Program-made: the position numbers and the translations under genes
Shown here: in pieces, positions 34,221 to 48,800 of the stretch
How positions within the stretch are numbered: the first letter of the stretch is position 1
Layout of the letters: each line of letters opens with the position of its first letter
From: Parabacteroides goldsteinii DSM 19448 = WAL 12034
GTDB taxonomy: Bacteria; Bacteroidota; Bacteroidia; Bacteroidales; Tannerellaceae
Assembly (NCBI RefSeq): GCF_000969835.1
Contig: NZ_KQ033913.1
Coordinates: 1,914,195-1,978,194 of the forward strand
Reading direction: 5' to 3'
DNA length: 64,000 bases
Notes under the pieces: generated by a model
Seen by the model: the letters and a program-made list of their open reading frames with translations, nothing else
Databases searched by the model: none
What the model was told of the DNA's origin: nothing

Positions 34221-34885
34221 TCAGAAAGAGTATAATCACATCCTTTTTGTGCCTGGCCGTTATTATAAGCGCCATGGCACAGCAAAGCAGGTTTCCTCAG
34301 GAAGTCTCCGTAGGTGCTTCCTTCGGTATGAACTTCTCGTCCGTAAGTTTCAATCCCAAGGTATATACGAAAATGAAACAGGGTTACAATGCCGGACTGG
34401 TGCTGCGCTGGAACACAGAAAAGAACCTGGGGTTGCAAACCGAACTGAATTTCAGCCAACAGGGATGGGACGAGGAATTCGAAGAACATCCGACCTACAA
34501 ATACAGTCGTACGATCAATTATTTCGAAATACCGTTCTTCACTCATATCTATTTCGGCAGCAACAGATTCAAGTTCTATTTTAACCTGGGCCCCAAAATA
34601 GGTTATGCCTTCAGCGAAAAGACGGAAACAAACCCGAACGAGGCAAATACGAACCCCGGCTCCAATGAGCAACACAACATGGCCATCCAGAAAAAATTCG
34701 ATTGGGGATTGTGTGGTGGTCCGGGGCTTGAACTGCGTACCGGCATCGGTTATTTCCTGCTGGAAGGACGCTATTATTATGCGCTGGGTGATATTTACGG
34801 CAGCCGCAAAAGCGATTACTTCAACAAATCGTCCAGCCAGGTAATCTCCGCACGTATCATTTACCTGCTGCCCATCCGGAAATAA
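34217..34885 (+). CDS. PorT-like outer-membrane beta-barrel protein
   Basis: 222 residues, signal peptide ending ISAMAQ. Amphipathic strands typical of a small eight-stranded barrel: VSVGASFGMNFSSVSF, NAGLVLRWNTEKNLGLQTEL, FKFYFNLGPKIGYAFSEK, GPGLELRTGIGYFLLEGRYYY. The family (PorT/outer-membrane beta-barrel, PF13568) includes a type IX secretion component, but many members are not. Start overlaps the LysM gene stop by 4 bases, so the two are translated together. It is convergent with the regulator at 34891 with a 5-base gap and no visible terminator. Confidence 0.85.
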   Translation: MIRKSIITSFLCLAVIISAMAQQSRFPQEVSVGASFGMNFSSVSFNPKVYTKMKQGYNAGLVLRWNTEKNLGLQTELNFSQQGWDEEFEEHPTYKYSRTINYFEIPFFTHIYFGSNRFKFYFNLGPKIGYAFSEKTETNPNEANTNPGSNEQHNMAIQKKFDWGLCGGPGLELRTGIGYFLLEGRYYYALGDIYGSRKSDYFNKSSSQVISARIIYLLPIRK

Positions 34886-34890
34886 GATTT

Positions 34891-35901
34891 TCAACTGAAA
34901 TGTTCCTGACGGTATTTGGACGGAGTCGTTCCGTACGCTTGTTTAAATACCGTGCTAAAATAACGCTGGTTGGTAAACCCTGCCTTCTCCGAAACCTCCA
35001 GGATGCTGAGATTCTTATCCGCCAGCAGTTCCATCACACGGGTCATCCTGAACTTATTAATATAATCGCCGATACTGATACCGGTCAATGCCTTCAGCTT
35101 ATTATACAGGGAAGCACGGCTCATTGCCATTTGCGTGGCGACATAGTTCACATCCAGGTCGGGATTTTCCAACTGGTCTCTGATCAGTTCATTCAGTTTT
35201 CTCATAAATACCTCATCCGCATTGCTAATCGTATCTTCTTTAAGAGAAACGACCGAATTACTGTTTTTATACCGTTGTTTAACCGCTTCCCTGTTCTTTA
35301 AAAGATTACAGATCATTACCAACAAGAACTCCAAATCAAACGGTTTCGGTAAATAAAAATCTACTCCTTCTTTATATCCTTGTATCGTACTACCCTGGTC
35401 TGCCCTGGCAGTCAACAAAATAACCGGGATATGGCTGACTTCCGGCGTACTTTTTAATTGCCGGCAAAATTCAAAGCCATTCATACGAGACATCATCATA
35501 TCACAAACAACAATATCCGGTACACAATGCACAGCTATATTCAATGCTTCTCCTCCTTCTTCCGCCACATACACTTGCCTGAAATGTGTTTTCAATGAAA
35601 TCTTCAGATAATTTCGAAGCTCCGGTTCATCCTCCATAATCAGAACGGAATACTTTCCTACAGAAAAGTCCGTAAATAGCCTGTGTAGATTGACATCAAA
35701 CTCTTTCCCAGCCCATTGCAAACATGTGACTGATGATTCCTTTTTCCGCTTTTTCACGATCAGACAGAAAACAAAGAACAACCCTATTATAACCAATAAG
35801 CTACAACAGAACATAAACCAGATCATTCCTGATATAACGCTTATATGAGCCGAATAACAAAAAAAGACATAAAATAAATATATATACACTCTTATAGCCA
35901 C
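34891..35901 (-). CDS. Membrane-anchored response regulator with AraC-type DNA-binding domain (no kinase)
   Basis: 336 residues. A hydrophobic N-terminus with a membrane segment (FMFCCSLLVIIGLFFVFCLIV, about 29-49) is followed by a basic stop-transfer (KKRKK). A REC domain carries the phosphoacceptor Asp134 in VVCDMMMSRMNG and Lys186 in LPKPFD. An AraC HTH pair closes the protein (MSRASLYNKLKALTGI, SEKAGFTNQRYFSTVFKQ). This is the C-terminal end of a hybrid two-component system lacking the sensor and histidine kinase. It is divergent from the GH20/GH2 operon, with an inverted-repeat segment between them. Confidence 0.88.
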   Translation of the reverse strand: MAIRVYIYLFYVFFCYSAHISVISGMIWFMFCCSLLVIIGLFFVFCLIVKKRKKESSVTCLQWAGKEFDVNLHRLFTDFSVGKYSVLIMEDEPELRNYLKISLKTHFRQVYVAEEGGEALNIAVHCVPDIVVCDMMMSRMNGFEFCRQLKSTPEVSHIPVILLTARADQGSTIQGYKEGVDFYLPKPFDLEFLLVMICNLLKNREAVKQRYKNSNSVVSLKEDTISNADEVFMRKLNELIRDQLENPDLDVNYVATQMAMSRASLYNKLKALTGISIGDYINKFRMTRVMELLADKNLSILEVSEKAGFTNQRYFSTVFKQAYGTTPSKYRQEHFS

Positions 35902-35935
35902 ACCTTCAATATTTGATTAATAGATTAATACCAGT

Positions 35936-36251
35936 GTTCCGTAAGAACTCATGTCATTATACCCTAATTAATAGATTATTAAAGAATTAGTCATAGAATT
36001 AAAAACTTCGGTAGTTTACAGGTAGCTTATTATAACGAATAACCAAAAGAATAGTTACTGTTTTAGAATCTAAGGTGTACAGGCTGGCTATAAAACACCA
36101 TATATCGCTTCACTAAATTTTACTGTATACTTGTTAGAATTAAATAAGAAATAAAATTCTGCTCCATAAACTACAAGAGAAGCATCTTTGTGTAAAAAAA
36201 TCTTTTTATATCTTTGTTGAGTAAATAAGAGAACATGAGTTCTTACGGAAC
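35936..36251. repeat. Candidate invertible segment bounded by perfect 19-bp inverted repeats
   Basis: GTTCCGTAAGAACTCATGT occurs at 35936-35954 and its exact reverse complement at 36233-36251, enclosing 278 bp. Each repeat contains an internal dyad GTTC-n5-GAAC, as recombinase core sites often do. The enclosed DNA is AT-rich, has no credible gene and carries a promoter near its right end. The 517-base gap between 35902 and 36418 holds only this element and leader DNA. No recombinase gene is in the window. TAATAC near each outer edge could instead point to a MITE, but at unequal distances. Confidence 0.75.
36187..36216 (+). promoter_or_regulatory. Promoter inside the invertible segment, pointing at the GH20/GH2 operon
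   Basis: TTTG at 36187-36190, 18 bases, then TATCTTTG at 36209-36216: the best -33/-7 match in the window. Transcription would start near 36223 and cross the right inverted repeat towards the GH20 gene. If the segment flipped, the same promoter would face the REC-AraC gene. Confidence 0.65.
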
Positions 36252-36355
36252 TAATACTATTTCCAATAGCCTTAAAAATCAACACGAACATCATTTTATG
36301 GACAAATATTGAAGTTTTTTGTACAAATCCGGACATAAACCTATAACCATACATC

Positions 36356-36363
36356 TACATTTG
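36356..36363 (+). promoter_or_regulatory. Possible fixed -7 box for the GH20/GH2 operon
   Basis: TACATTTG, 55 bases upstream of the GH20 start and outside the inverted repeats. It fits TAnnTTTG but has no -33 TTTG at suitable distance. If used, the operon would not depend fully on the invertible promoter. Confidence 0.3.
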
Positions 36364-36418
36364 CAACAGCATACTCCGGTAGCATAAAACAATATTGTTA
36401 ACATTAAAAGTATATCAA

Positions 36419-41865
<5,447 letters not shown>

Positions 41866-41894
41866 CAGACTGCTGCAAACTTTATTCATATTAC

Positions 41895-41931
41895 AAAAAA
41901 TCCCGGAGAGAAAAATTCCCCGGGATTTTTT
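41895..41931. terminator. Bidirectional hairpin terminator between GH2 and the Rpn-like gene
   Basis: AAAAAATCCCGG and CCGGGATTTTTT form a long stem with a short AT-rich loop, giving A-tracts and T-tracts on both sides. It ends the GH20/GH2 operon on plus and can end the 41957 gene on minus. Confidence 0.85.
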
Positions 41932-41956
41932 ATGGCTATCTTCTTAATATAAATAT

Positions 41957-42844
41957 TTAAAGCTGTTCGATCTCTTCGGAGGTCATACCGGTTGCTTTCA
42001 TTATGACATCAGTCGATATTTGCATCGCTTTCATATTTTGAGCAATTCTCTGTAAAGCTTCTTGCTGACCTTTTTCAATACCTTCTTCCATGCCCTTTTC
42101 CAGACCTTTTTCCATGCCTCTCTTCAAACCTTTCTCCTCGGCTTGTTCGATAGCATATTCAGTCGTACATCGCCAATCACGATAACGCTTCAGGACTTCG
42201 TCATACACGTCACGTTCATGGGATGTCATTGCATTCACGTTTGCAGCATCGAGTATGCGACGAAACGCTTCATTTTCCTCCTTGAAAGGAGACATATCAA
42301 ATATATCCATATTCTTCAATATATAAATCAGATTTTCAAAAGGAGTTACGCATTCCTCTTTACTCAAATTAAACAACTCAAACGAAATATAGATCTGTTT
42401 CAGTTTGATTTCACCAAAAGATTCACCTGTTTCTTCATTCGCCAAGACTACGTTCGTTCGCCAGGAATAAAACTCCGGCAAGCTGAAGTTCAACAAGTAG
42501 ATACCATACACGGGAAGAAGTTCATACTTCCACCCCGAACCTATCTGTCCCTGACGGGAGATCATTCGACAAATATAATAAAATCCACGGTTAAAAAAAT
42601 AGCGTTGGGGACAATTCTGCATCTCCAAAATAAACTTCGTTCCATCCACATCTTCACAAAGGCAATCGAAAATAACTGTGCGCTGGTCCAATGACTCGGG
42701 TAAAATTTCTTTATCCAGGTAAGTCAAGTCTTTAACTTGTCGCTCGCCCTCCAAGGCGGCATTGATAAAGTCGATAGCTACTTGTTTGTTACCGAATACG
42801 GCTTTGAAGCCGCGATCTAACATAATGTTTACGTACTGTTCCAT
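41957..42844 (-). CDS. Rpn-family PD-(D/E)XK nuclease/transposase-like protein
   Basis: 295 residues. The N-terminal nuclease core has LDRGFKAVFGNK, then Asp60 in VIFDCLCED and Glu74-x-Gln76 in FILEMQ, the PD-(D/E)XK arrangement. The C-terminus is a charged coiled repeat (GLKRGMEKGLEKGMEEGIEK) as usual in the family. Relatives are described as recombination-promoting nucleases and, in E. coli, as anti-phage toxins balanced by a product of an internal start. An internal Met206 precedes the C-terminal part here. Promoter box 47 bases upstream. Confidence 0.88.
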   Translation of the reverse strand: MEQYVNIMLDRGFKAVFGNKQVAIDFINAALEGERQVKDLTYLDKEILPESLDQRTVIFDCLCEDVDGTKFILEMQNCPQRYFFNRGFYYICRMISRQGQIGSGWKYELLPVYGIYLLNFSLPEFYSWRTNVVLANEETGESFGEIKLKQIYISFELFNLSKEECVTPFENLIYILKNMDIFDMSPFKEENEAFRRILDAANVNAMTSHERDVYDEVLKRYRDWRCTTEYAIEQAEEKGLKRGMEKGLEKGMEEGIEKGQQEALQRIAQNMKAMQISTDVIMKATGMTSEEIEQL

Positions 42845-42890
42845 AGTACAAGGTTTTAAATGGTTGGACGTCCGATAGTGAACGATGTGC

Positions 42891-42898
42891 CAAAGGTA
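42891..42898 (-). promoter_or_regulatory. Candidate -7 box for the Rpn-like gene
   Basis: TACCTTTG on the minus strand, 47 bases upstream of the ATG at 42844, matching TAnnTTTG. It lies 86 bases from the near edge of the 22-bp repeat array. Confidence 0.4.
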
Positions 42899-42983
42899 AA
42901 AATCTTTTATGGAATAAAAAACAAAATATATATAAATGTAAAATATATCAAAACCTACACCTGAATAAGGGAAAACTTATAAG

Positions 42984-43181
42984 TTCCTCATCTCGAAATT
43001 CCGACTTCTTCATCTCATGAAATAAACTTCTTCATCTCGCAAAGCCAACTTCTTCATCTCACGAAGCCGACTTCTTCTAGTTTCGGAAAAGACTTCTTGA
43101 TGTTTCAAAACAAATCTCTTCATGTTTCAGAGTTTACTCCTTCATGTTACAAAACAGAGTTCTTCAACTCAAAAAGCCGGA
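42984..43181. repeat. Nine-unit, exactly phased 22-bp degenerate tandem array
   Basis: Units begin at 42984, 43006, 43028, 43050, 43072, 43094, 43116, 43138 and 43160 with no insertion or deletion. Consensus opens TTCTTCATSTY; the second half varies but often closes a dyad (CTTCATCTCACGAAG, TTCATCTCATGAA). The period is not a multiple of three, so it is not coding. It fills the gap between the HU-like gene's terminator and the Rpn promoter. The spacing is strictly kept while the sequence drifts, unlike fresh slippage repeats. Not a CRISPR: no conserved repeat/spacer alternation. Confidence 0.9.
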
Positions 43182-43183
43182 AT

Positions 43184-43214
43184 AAAAAATCCTCTCCGGA
43201 AAACCGAAGAGGAA
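43184..43214 (-). terminator. Intrinsic terminator of the HU-like gene
   Basis: On the minus strand TCCTCTTCGG-TTTT-CCGGAGAGGA forms a 10-bp stem followed by TTTTTTATT, 26 bases after the stop at 43240. Confidence 0.85.
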
Positions 43215-43239
43215 ATTTTAATCATTCAGAAAATAGAAA

Positions 43240-43695
43240 TTATTCAATCTCCGGACGGTCACTGCCAGACTCGCCAGAACCACCACCGGTATTTGTTTTA
43301 CCTTCAACCAGCTTGTCGATCCATACAAAGTCCACTTTTTGCATAGCAGCCTTCAATTCTTCTCCGGGCTGGAAATTAATATTTACACAATTAATATCCG
43401 TAGCCTTCAGATCTTCTTTTTTATCCTTGCCCCTACTGTTAAGGGATGGGGAAAATGTACCCCAGTCACCTAGTTTCACACTATGACCGTCTGCCATCAG
43501 ACGTTGGATTACCTTCCGAAGTTGGCGGATAGACATCAACGCTTCCGACGGATTGAGAGTCGTCTCGTCGGCAATGAGCTCGGCCACTTTCGTTTCCGGC
43601 ACCAATCCGGTAGAGTTCTGAACGGCATACCATTTTTTCGGTGCGTTCTTATCCCGCGGATTAGCCCTCTGGATTGCTCTGATTAATATTGCCAT
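43240..43695 (-). CDS. HU-like DNA-binding protein
   Basis: 151 residues. N-terminal MAILIRAIQRANPRDKNAPKK, then VAELIADETTLNPSEALMSIRQL and GHSVKLGDWGTFSPSLNS, the pattern of the Bacteroidetes HU-like domain. The glycine-rich tail ends SDRPEIE, nearly the same ending as the frameshifted HU-like gene at 21.9-22.3 kb. Single-gene unit with its own terminator. It probably binds and bends DNA; targets are unknown. It sits between the SusD gene and the 22-bp array. Confidence 0.85.
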   Translation of the reverse strand: MAILIRAIQRANPRDKNAPKKWYAVQNSTGLVPETKVAELIADETTLNPSEALMSIRQLRKVIQRLMADGHSVKLGDWGTFSPSLNSRGKDKKEDLKATDINCVNINFQPGEELKAAMQKVDFVWIDKLVEGKTNTGGGSGESGSDRPEIE

Positions 43696-43754
43696 AATAA
43701 ATAGTTTTAAAGATTCTTACTTGAAATATCTGATAATTCGATGATATCAGCTCA

Positions 43755-43787
43755 AAGGTTCCCCCTCTTCACAGAGGAGGAAACCTT
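43755..43787 (-). terminator. Hairpin downstream of the SusC/SusD operon
   Basis: AAGGTTtCCtCCTC pairs with GAGGGGGAACCTT about 65 bases after the SusD stop. There is no T-tract after it, so it may act as a stabilising 3' hairpin rather than a standard intrinsic terminator. Confidence 0.5.
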
Positions 43788-43851
43788 CCACATCAATTAT
43801 GCTAATACCTATGAAATTTATGCTCTGTTATCTTTCAGAGTTCATATATCA

Positions 43852-45825
43852 TTATTTAACCTTCGGGCCTTCATCTGCGACAAGAGACCATCCCGGATTT
43901 TGATAAATCACAGAAGTTGTCAAGTCGCCCGGATTCTCAGCCGTATTACGGAAATGTATAATTGAAATTGGATTCAAATAATGGGCATCACACCAATCAT
44001 ATCCTTTACCATACATCAGGTTAGAAACCTTGTTGATAATCTCATAAGGACGGAGGTAAGTACTTCTATCCGGAGAAGATACATTTGCCACATCAGAACC
44101 GTCTGCAACGAGATTTATCCCCTGGTTTGCATATTCGTGAGACAATCCGGATTCCCACAAATTTATACCTTCAGGTTGCCAGGTAGCATTCAATTGATCC
44201 AATGCTCTCCAACGTTTCAGGTCAAACATACGCAAACCTTCTTCCATCATCTCGCAACGGCGTTCTCGACGAATATTATATAGCAACGGCGTTACCTGTT
44301 GACCGGCAGAATACACCGCCCAATCGCTTTCCTTACCAAGGTCTGTTGCTGCTACCGTTACATTATAATCACTCGGCAGGCCGGCTCTTTCGCGTAACTG
44401 TCTCCAGTATCCCTGTGCTTTACCATCAATACTGCTACCGTTGTTTTCGATACAGGAAGCCTCTATGTAATTCAGATATGCTTCGGTAGCACGGAAGATT
44501 GGAGAACCCTCTTCAGATTCGTTCCAGTCGCGACTCCAGTTATTAGACAATCCTTTACGCAGTTGGTAACCGGTAACATTACGGCTTTCAGCCTTTGCCA
44601 GGATATTGGGCAGTGAGGATAATGTATCCACAAATTCCACCTGTCCATCCGTCAAAATTTCATTCGGAGTCATCATGAAAAGTTGTAAACGTTCATCACG
44701 ATCCGCACGGACATCTTTTACCGACATATCACCTTTATATCCGCTACCGTTTGCATAAACAGGAAGTCCGTTCTTCATCAGGAAAGTTTCCACAAACTGA
44801 CGGGTAAAACCACTATTACCTCCTACACGGATATAGAAACCGGCAGAATGCCTTATATTTAAACCAATACTATAATCTCTCCACAAAAGAATTTCAGGAT
44901 AACCGCTCATGTCATTAGATGAGAACTGAGCGAAATAAGGATTATTCATCTTTGCCAATCCATCCGCCCATACATGGTTGTTTGTCGCCAAAGGTACATT
45001 GTCAGCAACCGCTGCTGCTGCATCCTTACATTCTTTTAGGAAAAAGGCAATTTCACTTTGGGCATTATAATCGCTTTGAATACCCGGATAACCTGGTCCG
45101 TTCGGAACAAATGCCGTGTTAGCATGATAGGTTTCCCAGCTGGCTTCATACAATGCTACACGCGATTTTACCAGGTAAGCTGCTTTTTGGGTAATACGGT
45201 TAGTTCCGCCTGTCGGATTATCAGACAAGAACCCGATCGCTTTGTCTAAATCCTCCAAAATAAAACGGGCAACCAAATGACGTGGTTGACGTTTACTAGC
45301 CTCAACCAATATAGGTTTGTCATCCGGCAATGTTTCCTTTACAATCGGGAAATCACCGAAAGTCTGTAATTTGCTGAAATATTTCCAGGCACGCAGAAAA
45401 TATATCTCTCCGATATAATGTTTCACCATATCTATAGAACCGGTTAAAGTCCCTTCCTCATAACGAGGTATAACCGTTTCCAAAAAGTAATTACAATTAT
45501 AAATCCCGGAGAAATAATAAGGGTCATCAGAATCTTTATCATAATGATCCTTCACTCTCCACTCACCCGGTACCCACCTGGTGTCATACGAACTTGTTGC
45601 TTGGTTATCTGTATGGTTATCACCAGCCCAAATGCCGATTCCAGCCCCCTGATGTGTCGTAAAACTATATTGTTTTAATGCATAAGCTCCCAAATCGGCA
45701 TCTGACCATAGATAAGTATCTGGTGTAACAGCTGCAATCGGAGTTTTATCCAGAAAATCGTTACAAGATGGCAACAACATCAAACTACTAGCTAACAAAA
45801 TAGCATATTTATTAAATAATTTCAT
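43852..45825 (-). CDS. SusD/RagB-family glycan-binding lipoprotein
   Basis: 657 residues. Lipobox LMLLPSC (Cys21) followed by NDFLDKTPIAAVTPDTYLW, the standard SusD opening. The TPR-rich N-terminal half (IGEIYFLRAWKYFSKLQTFGDFPIV) and the C-terminal RagB end (LRMFDLKRWRALDQ, NPISIIHFRNTAENPG) are intact. It caps the SusC channel on the cell surface and captures a glycan. It follows SusC by 13 bases. The ligand cannot be told from sequence and no enzyme gene follows on the same strand. Confidence 0.95.
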   Translation of the reverse strand: MKLFNKYAILLASSLMLLPSCNDFLDKTPIAAVTPDTYLWSDADLGAYALKQYSFTTHQGAGIGIWAGDNHTDNQATSSYDTRWVPGEWRVKDHYDKDSDDPYYFSGIYNCNYFLETVIPRYEEGTLTGSIDMVKHYIGEIYFLRAWKYFSKLQTFGDFPIVKETLPDDKPILVEASKRQPRHLVARFILEDLDKAIGFLSDNPTGGTNRITQKAAYLVKSRVALYEASWETYHANTAFVPNGPGYPGIQSDYNAQSEIAFFLKECKDAAAAVADNVPLATNNHVWADGLAKMNNPYFAQFSSNDMSGYPEILLWRDYSIGLNIRHSAGFYIRVGGNSGFTRQFVETFLMKNGLPVYANGSGYKGDMSVKDVRADRDERLQLFMMTPNEILTDGQVEFVDTLSSLPNILAKAESRNVTGYQLRKGLSNNWSRDWNESEEGSPIFRATEAYLNYIEASCIENNGSSIDGKAQGYWRQLRERAGLPSDYNVTVAATDLGKESDWAVYSAGQQVTPLLYNIRRERRCEMMEEGLRMFDLKRWRALDQLNATWQPEGINLWESGLSHEYANQGINLVADGSDVANVSSPDRSTYLRPYEIINKVSNLMYGKGYDWCDAHYLNPISIIHFRNTAENPGDLTTSVIYQNPGWSLVADEGPKVK

Positions 45826-45838
45826 ATCTGTCTTCTAA

Positions 45839-48800
45839 TTAAAAGTTAACACTAACACCTGCTGAATATGTACGAGTCAGCGGATAAGAACCAGAACCAT
45901 TTCCATAATCTCCAATACCAAGCGTTTCAGGATCAATACCCTCGGGAATACCGGTAATTGTAAACAGATTTTCACCTGAGAAAAATATTCTTAAATTTGA
46001 GATACCTACTTTTTGTGTCCATGTATTTGGTAATGTATATCCCAATTGAAGGTTCTTCAAACGGATATAAGCAGCATTCTCAAGATAGGCAGTCTGTGTT
46101 TCCCTATTCTTACCACTAGACGTTAGACGCGGGAATTTGGCATCTTTATTTGCTCCTAACCAAGTGTCTCCATCCGGACGATAAAAATCATAGTTTGTTT
46201 CAAACATAGCAGAATTCCAGATGCCTCCGCCATTCCCCCAATAAACCAAATGTCCATTTCCGAAAGCCCAATCTCTCTTCGCAACTCCTTGGAAAAACAA
46301 ACGCAAATCAAAACCCTTCCACGCAGCATCCAAATCAAGTCCGAATTTGAAACGCGGTGTACTGTTTCCGATAATTGTCCGGTCACCCGGATCGTCAATA
46401 GTATTACCCTTTGTGATCTTTCCGTCACCATTCAGATCGGCATACATAACATCACCTTCCACCCAGGTAGAGGTTCCCAAACCACCTTGCCCTCCGTTCG
46501 GCAAAGAAGCAATATGAGCATCCATTTCTTCCTGCGATTTAGCAATACCGATAGTTGTTAATCCCCAAATCTCATTCAAATATTGTCCTTCACGCCAGGT
46601 TGAAAGTGAACCACTTTCATTCGGATACTTCAGCACTTTTTGACGATCGTCAGATAACAACAGATGTACGCCATAACGAAAATCGTTTATCTGATCCCTC
46701 CAAGCAACATCCAATTCAAAACCAGCTGATTGCATATCTGCATTATTGGCTTTTGGCACAGCAGTACCTAAAATAATCGGAAGTTCGGGAGCTGGTCCTA
46801 CCATGTCAAATGTTTTCCTAACGAAATAATCAAAACTCATAGTCAAACGATTACTCAACATTCCCAAATCAAAGCCGACATTCCAGGAACTCATTGTTTC
46901 CCAGGTCAGTGAAGCTGAAATCAATCCAGGAGCTGTAGAGCTATTCTGACGTTCCCCATTGATTAACCATGAATTTTCAGTCGTATTGGAAGAAGGGTAG
47001 AAAGGCATTGTCTGGATATACGGATACAAATTTACAGTATTCTGGTTACCTAGTTGTCCCCATGAACCACGTAATTTCAGATTATTGATAATATCCGTAT
47101 ACGGCTCCATAAACGCTTCACGAGCAATGTTCCAACCAGCCGAGAAAGAGGGGAACAGGTTCCAACGCTGATCGCTTGCAAAACGGGAAGTTCCATCATA
47201 ACGTAAGTTCACTTCAGCCAAGTAACGTCCAGCATAGTCATAGTTAATACGTCCGAAGAAACCGGCTGTCGCCCAATGGTTACGACCTCCTGCCAAATAT
47301 TCTTTTCCTGTAGCAACAGTAATATCCGTCACACTTTCAGAAATCAAATCTTCTTTTTGTGCACCCACTTTTCTCCAGTAATTAGATTCGGACTGGTAAC
47401 CGACCATTGCCTTAAGCGTATGGTCCTTCAACTGATATGTATATTCACTGTATATATTCGCATTAAAGAAATTAGTACGCTCTGAATAAGTATTCATGCT
47501 CGACTTTGCTCCGGAAGCATAATAAACATCCCCGGCAACATTCCACTGTGGAATCTTATATCTAGGTTCGTCAGCCATTAGATTTATTGTCTTATAGTTA
47601 AACTCCACAAATGTTTTCCAATTCTTGATTGGTTCGATTTCAAACTGTAGCTGTTGATACATCCAATCTGTCTGATGTTTGTTATTTCCACCCCACATCA
47701 AATCTTTAGTAAGTCCTACCAAATAATTCCCATTTGGGTCAAATACCGGTTCAGTAGGCCAACGACGCTGTGTATTATAATAGAAAAGATGGTCGTTCAA
47801 CGTGTTCGGCTGATCTAAATCCTTACGGATAAATTTAGTACTATAATTCGTTTTTAGCCAAGGAGCCAGTTGAGCATTAATTTTTGCGGTAAAATTGTAC
47901 CGCTTCATATCTTCATCCCCATAACGAACAATACCATCCTGCTTCATATAATTGGCAGAAAGATAATATTGGTATTTATCATTACCCCCATTCACACTCA
48001 AAGAGTGTTCATGAGAGAAACCTGTACCACCAAAAATCTCTTTTAACCAATCATTATTATCATTACCTTTCCAATCCCATATAGTTGGAGTATTTTCTGC
48101 CGGAATGGTTGTATTTGTATTCGTCCCGTTCAAAAAAGCTTCAATACGCGCCAAATGCTCTGGCTTAAATTGAGGAATCTCACTGTCATTTAGACTAATT
48201 TGGTTTAGGAACTTAGCATAGTCATAAGAATTAGCCACCTTCGGCATATTGATTGCACTGGACCAACGGAGACTATTATTATAGTTAACGCTCACTTTTC
48301 CGCTCTTACCTTTTTTAGTCGTAACCAAAATTACCCCATAAGGAGCACGTGAACCATAAATAGAAGAAGCGGCGGCATCCTTCAAAACAGAGATATTCTC
48401 AATGTCATTTGGATTCAACATATTCATATCGCCTTCCATACCATCAATCAAAACCAATGGAGAAGCTTTTGCCACCTTAGTATCCAGCGTACCGGTACCA
48501 CGAATATTGATATCCATCGTACTGCCGACCTTAGCACCCTGGCCTCCGTAACTGAAGTTCATACCCGGAACCAATCCCTGCAAGGCTTGCGTAACATTAG
48601 ATACCGGACGTGAAGCCAGTTCTTCTGCATTAACAACCGAAACAGAACCGGTCAGGTTCACCTTCTTCTGCGTACCGAAACCCACGACAACAACTTCATC
48701 CAAAGCCTGCGAATCATCCTGCAAAACAATGTCCAGATCTTGTTGGTTCGTGATTTTAATCGTTACATCTTTATAACCGATAAATGAAACTTTCAGGGTG

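Noticed and set aside
36088..36354. 88-residue minus-strand ORF across the right inverted repeat
   Set aside because: AT-rich, no domain, spans the repeat and promoter; most likely chance.
42984..43181. CRISPR array or coding repeat
   Set aside because: Units are contiguous with a 22-bp period, not a multiple of three, and there are no spacers or cas genes.
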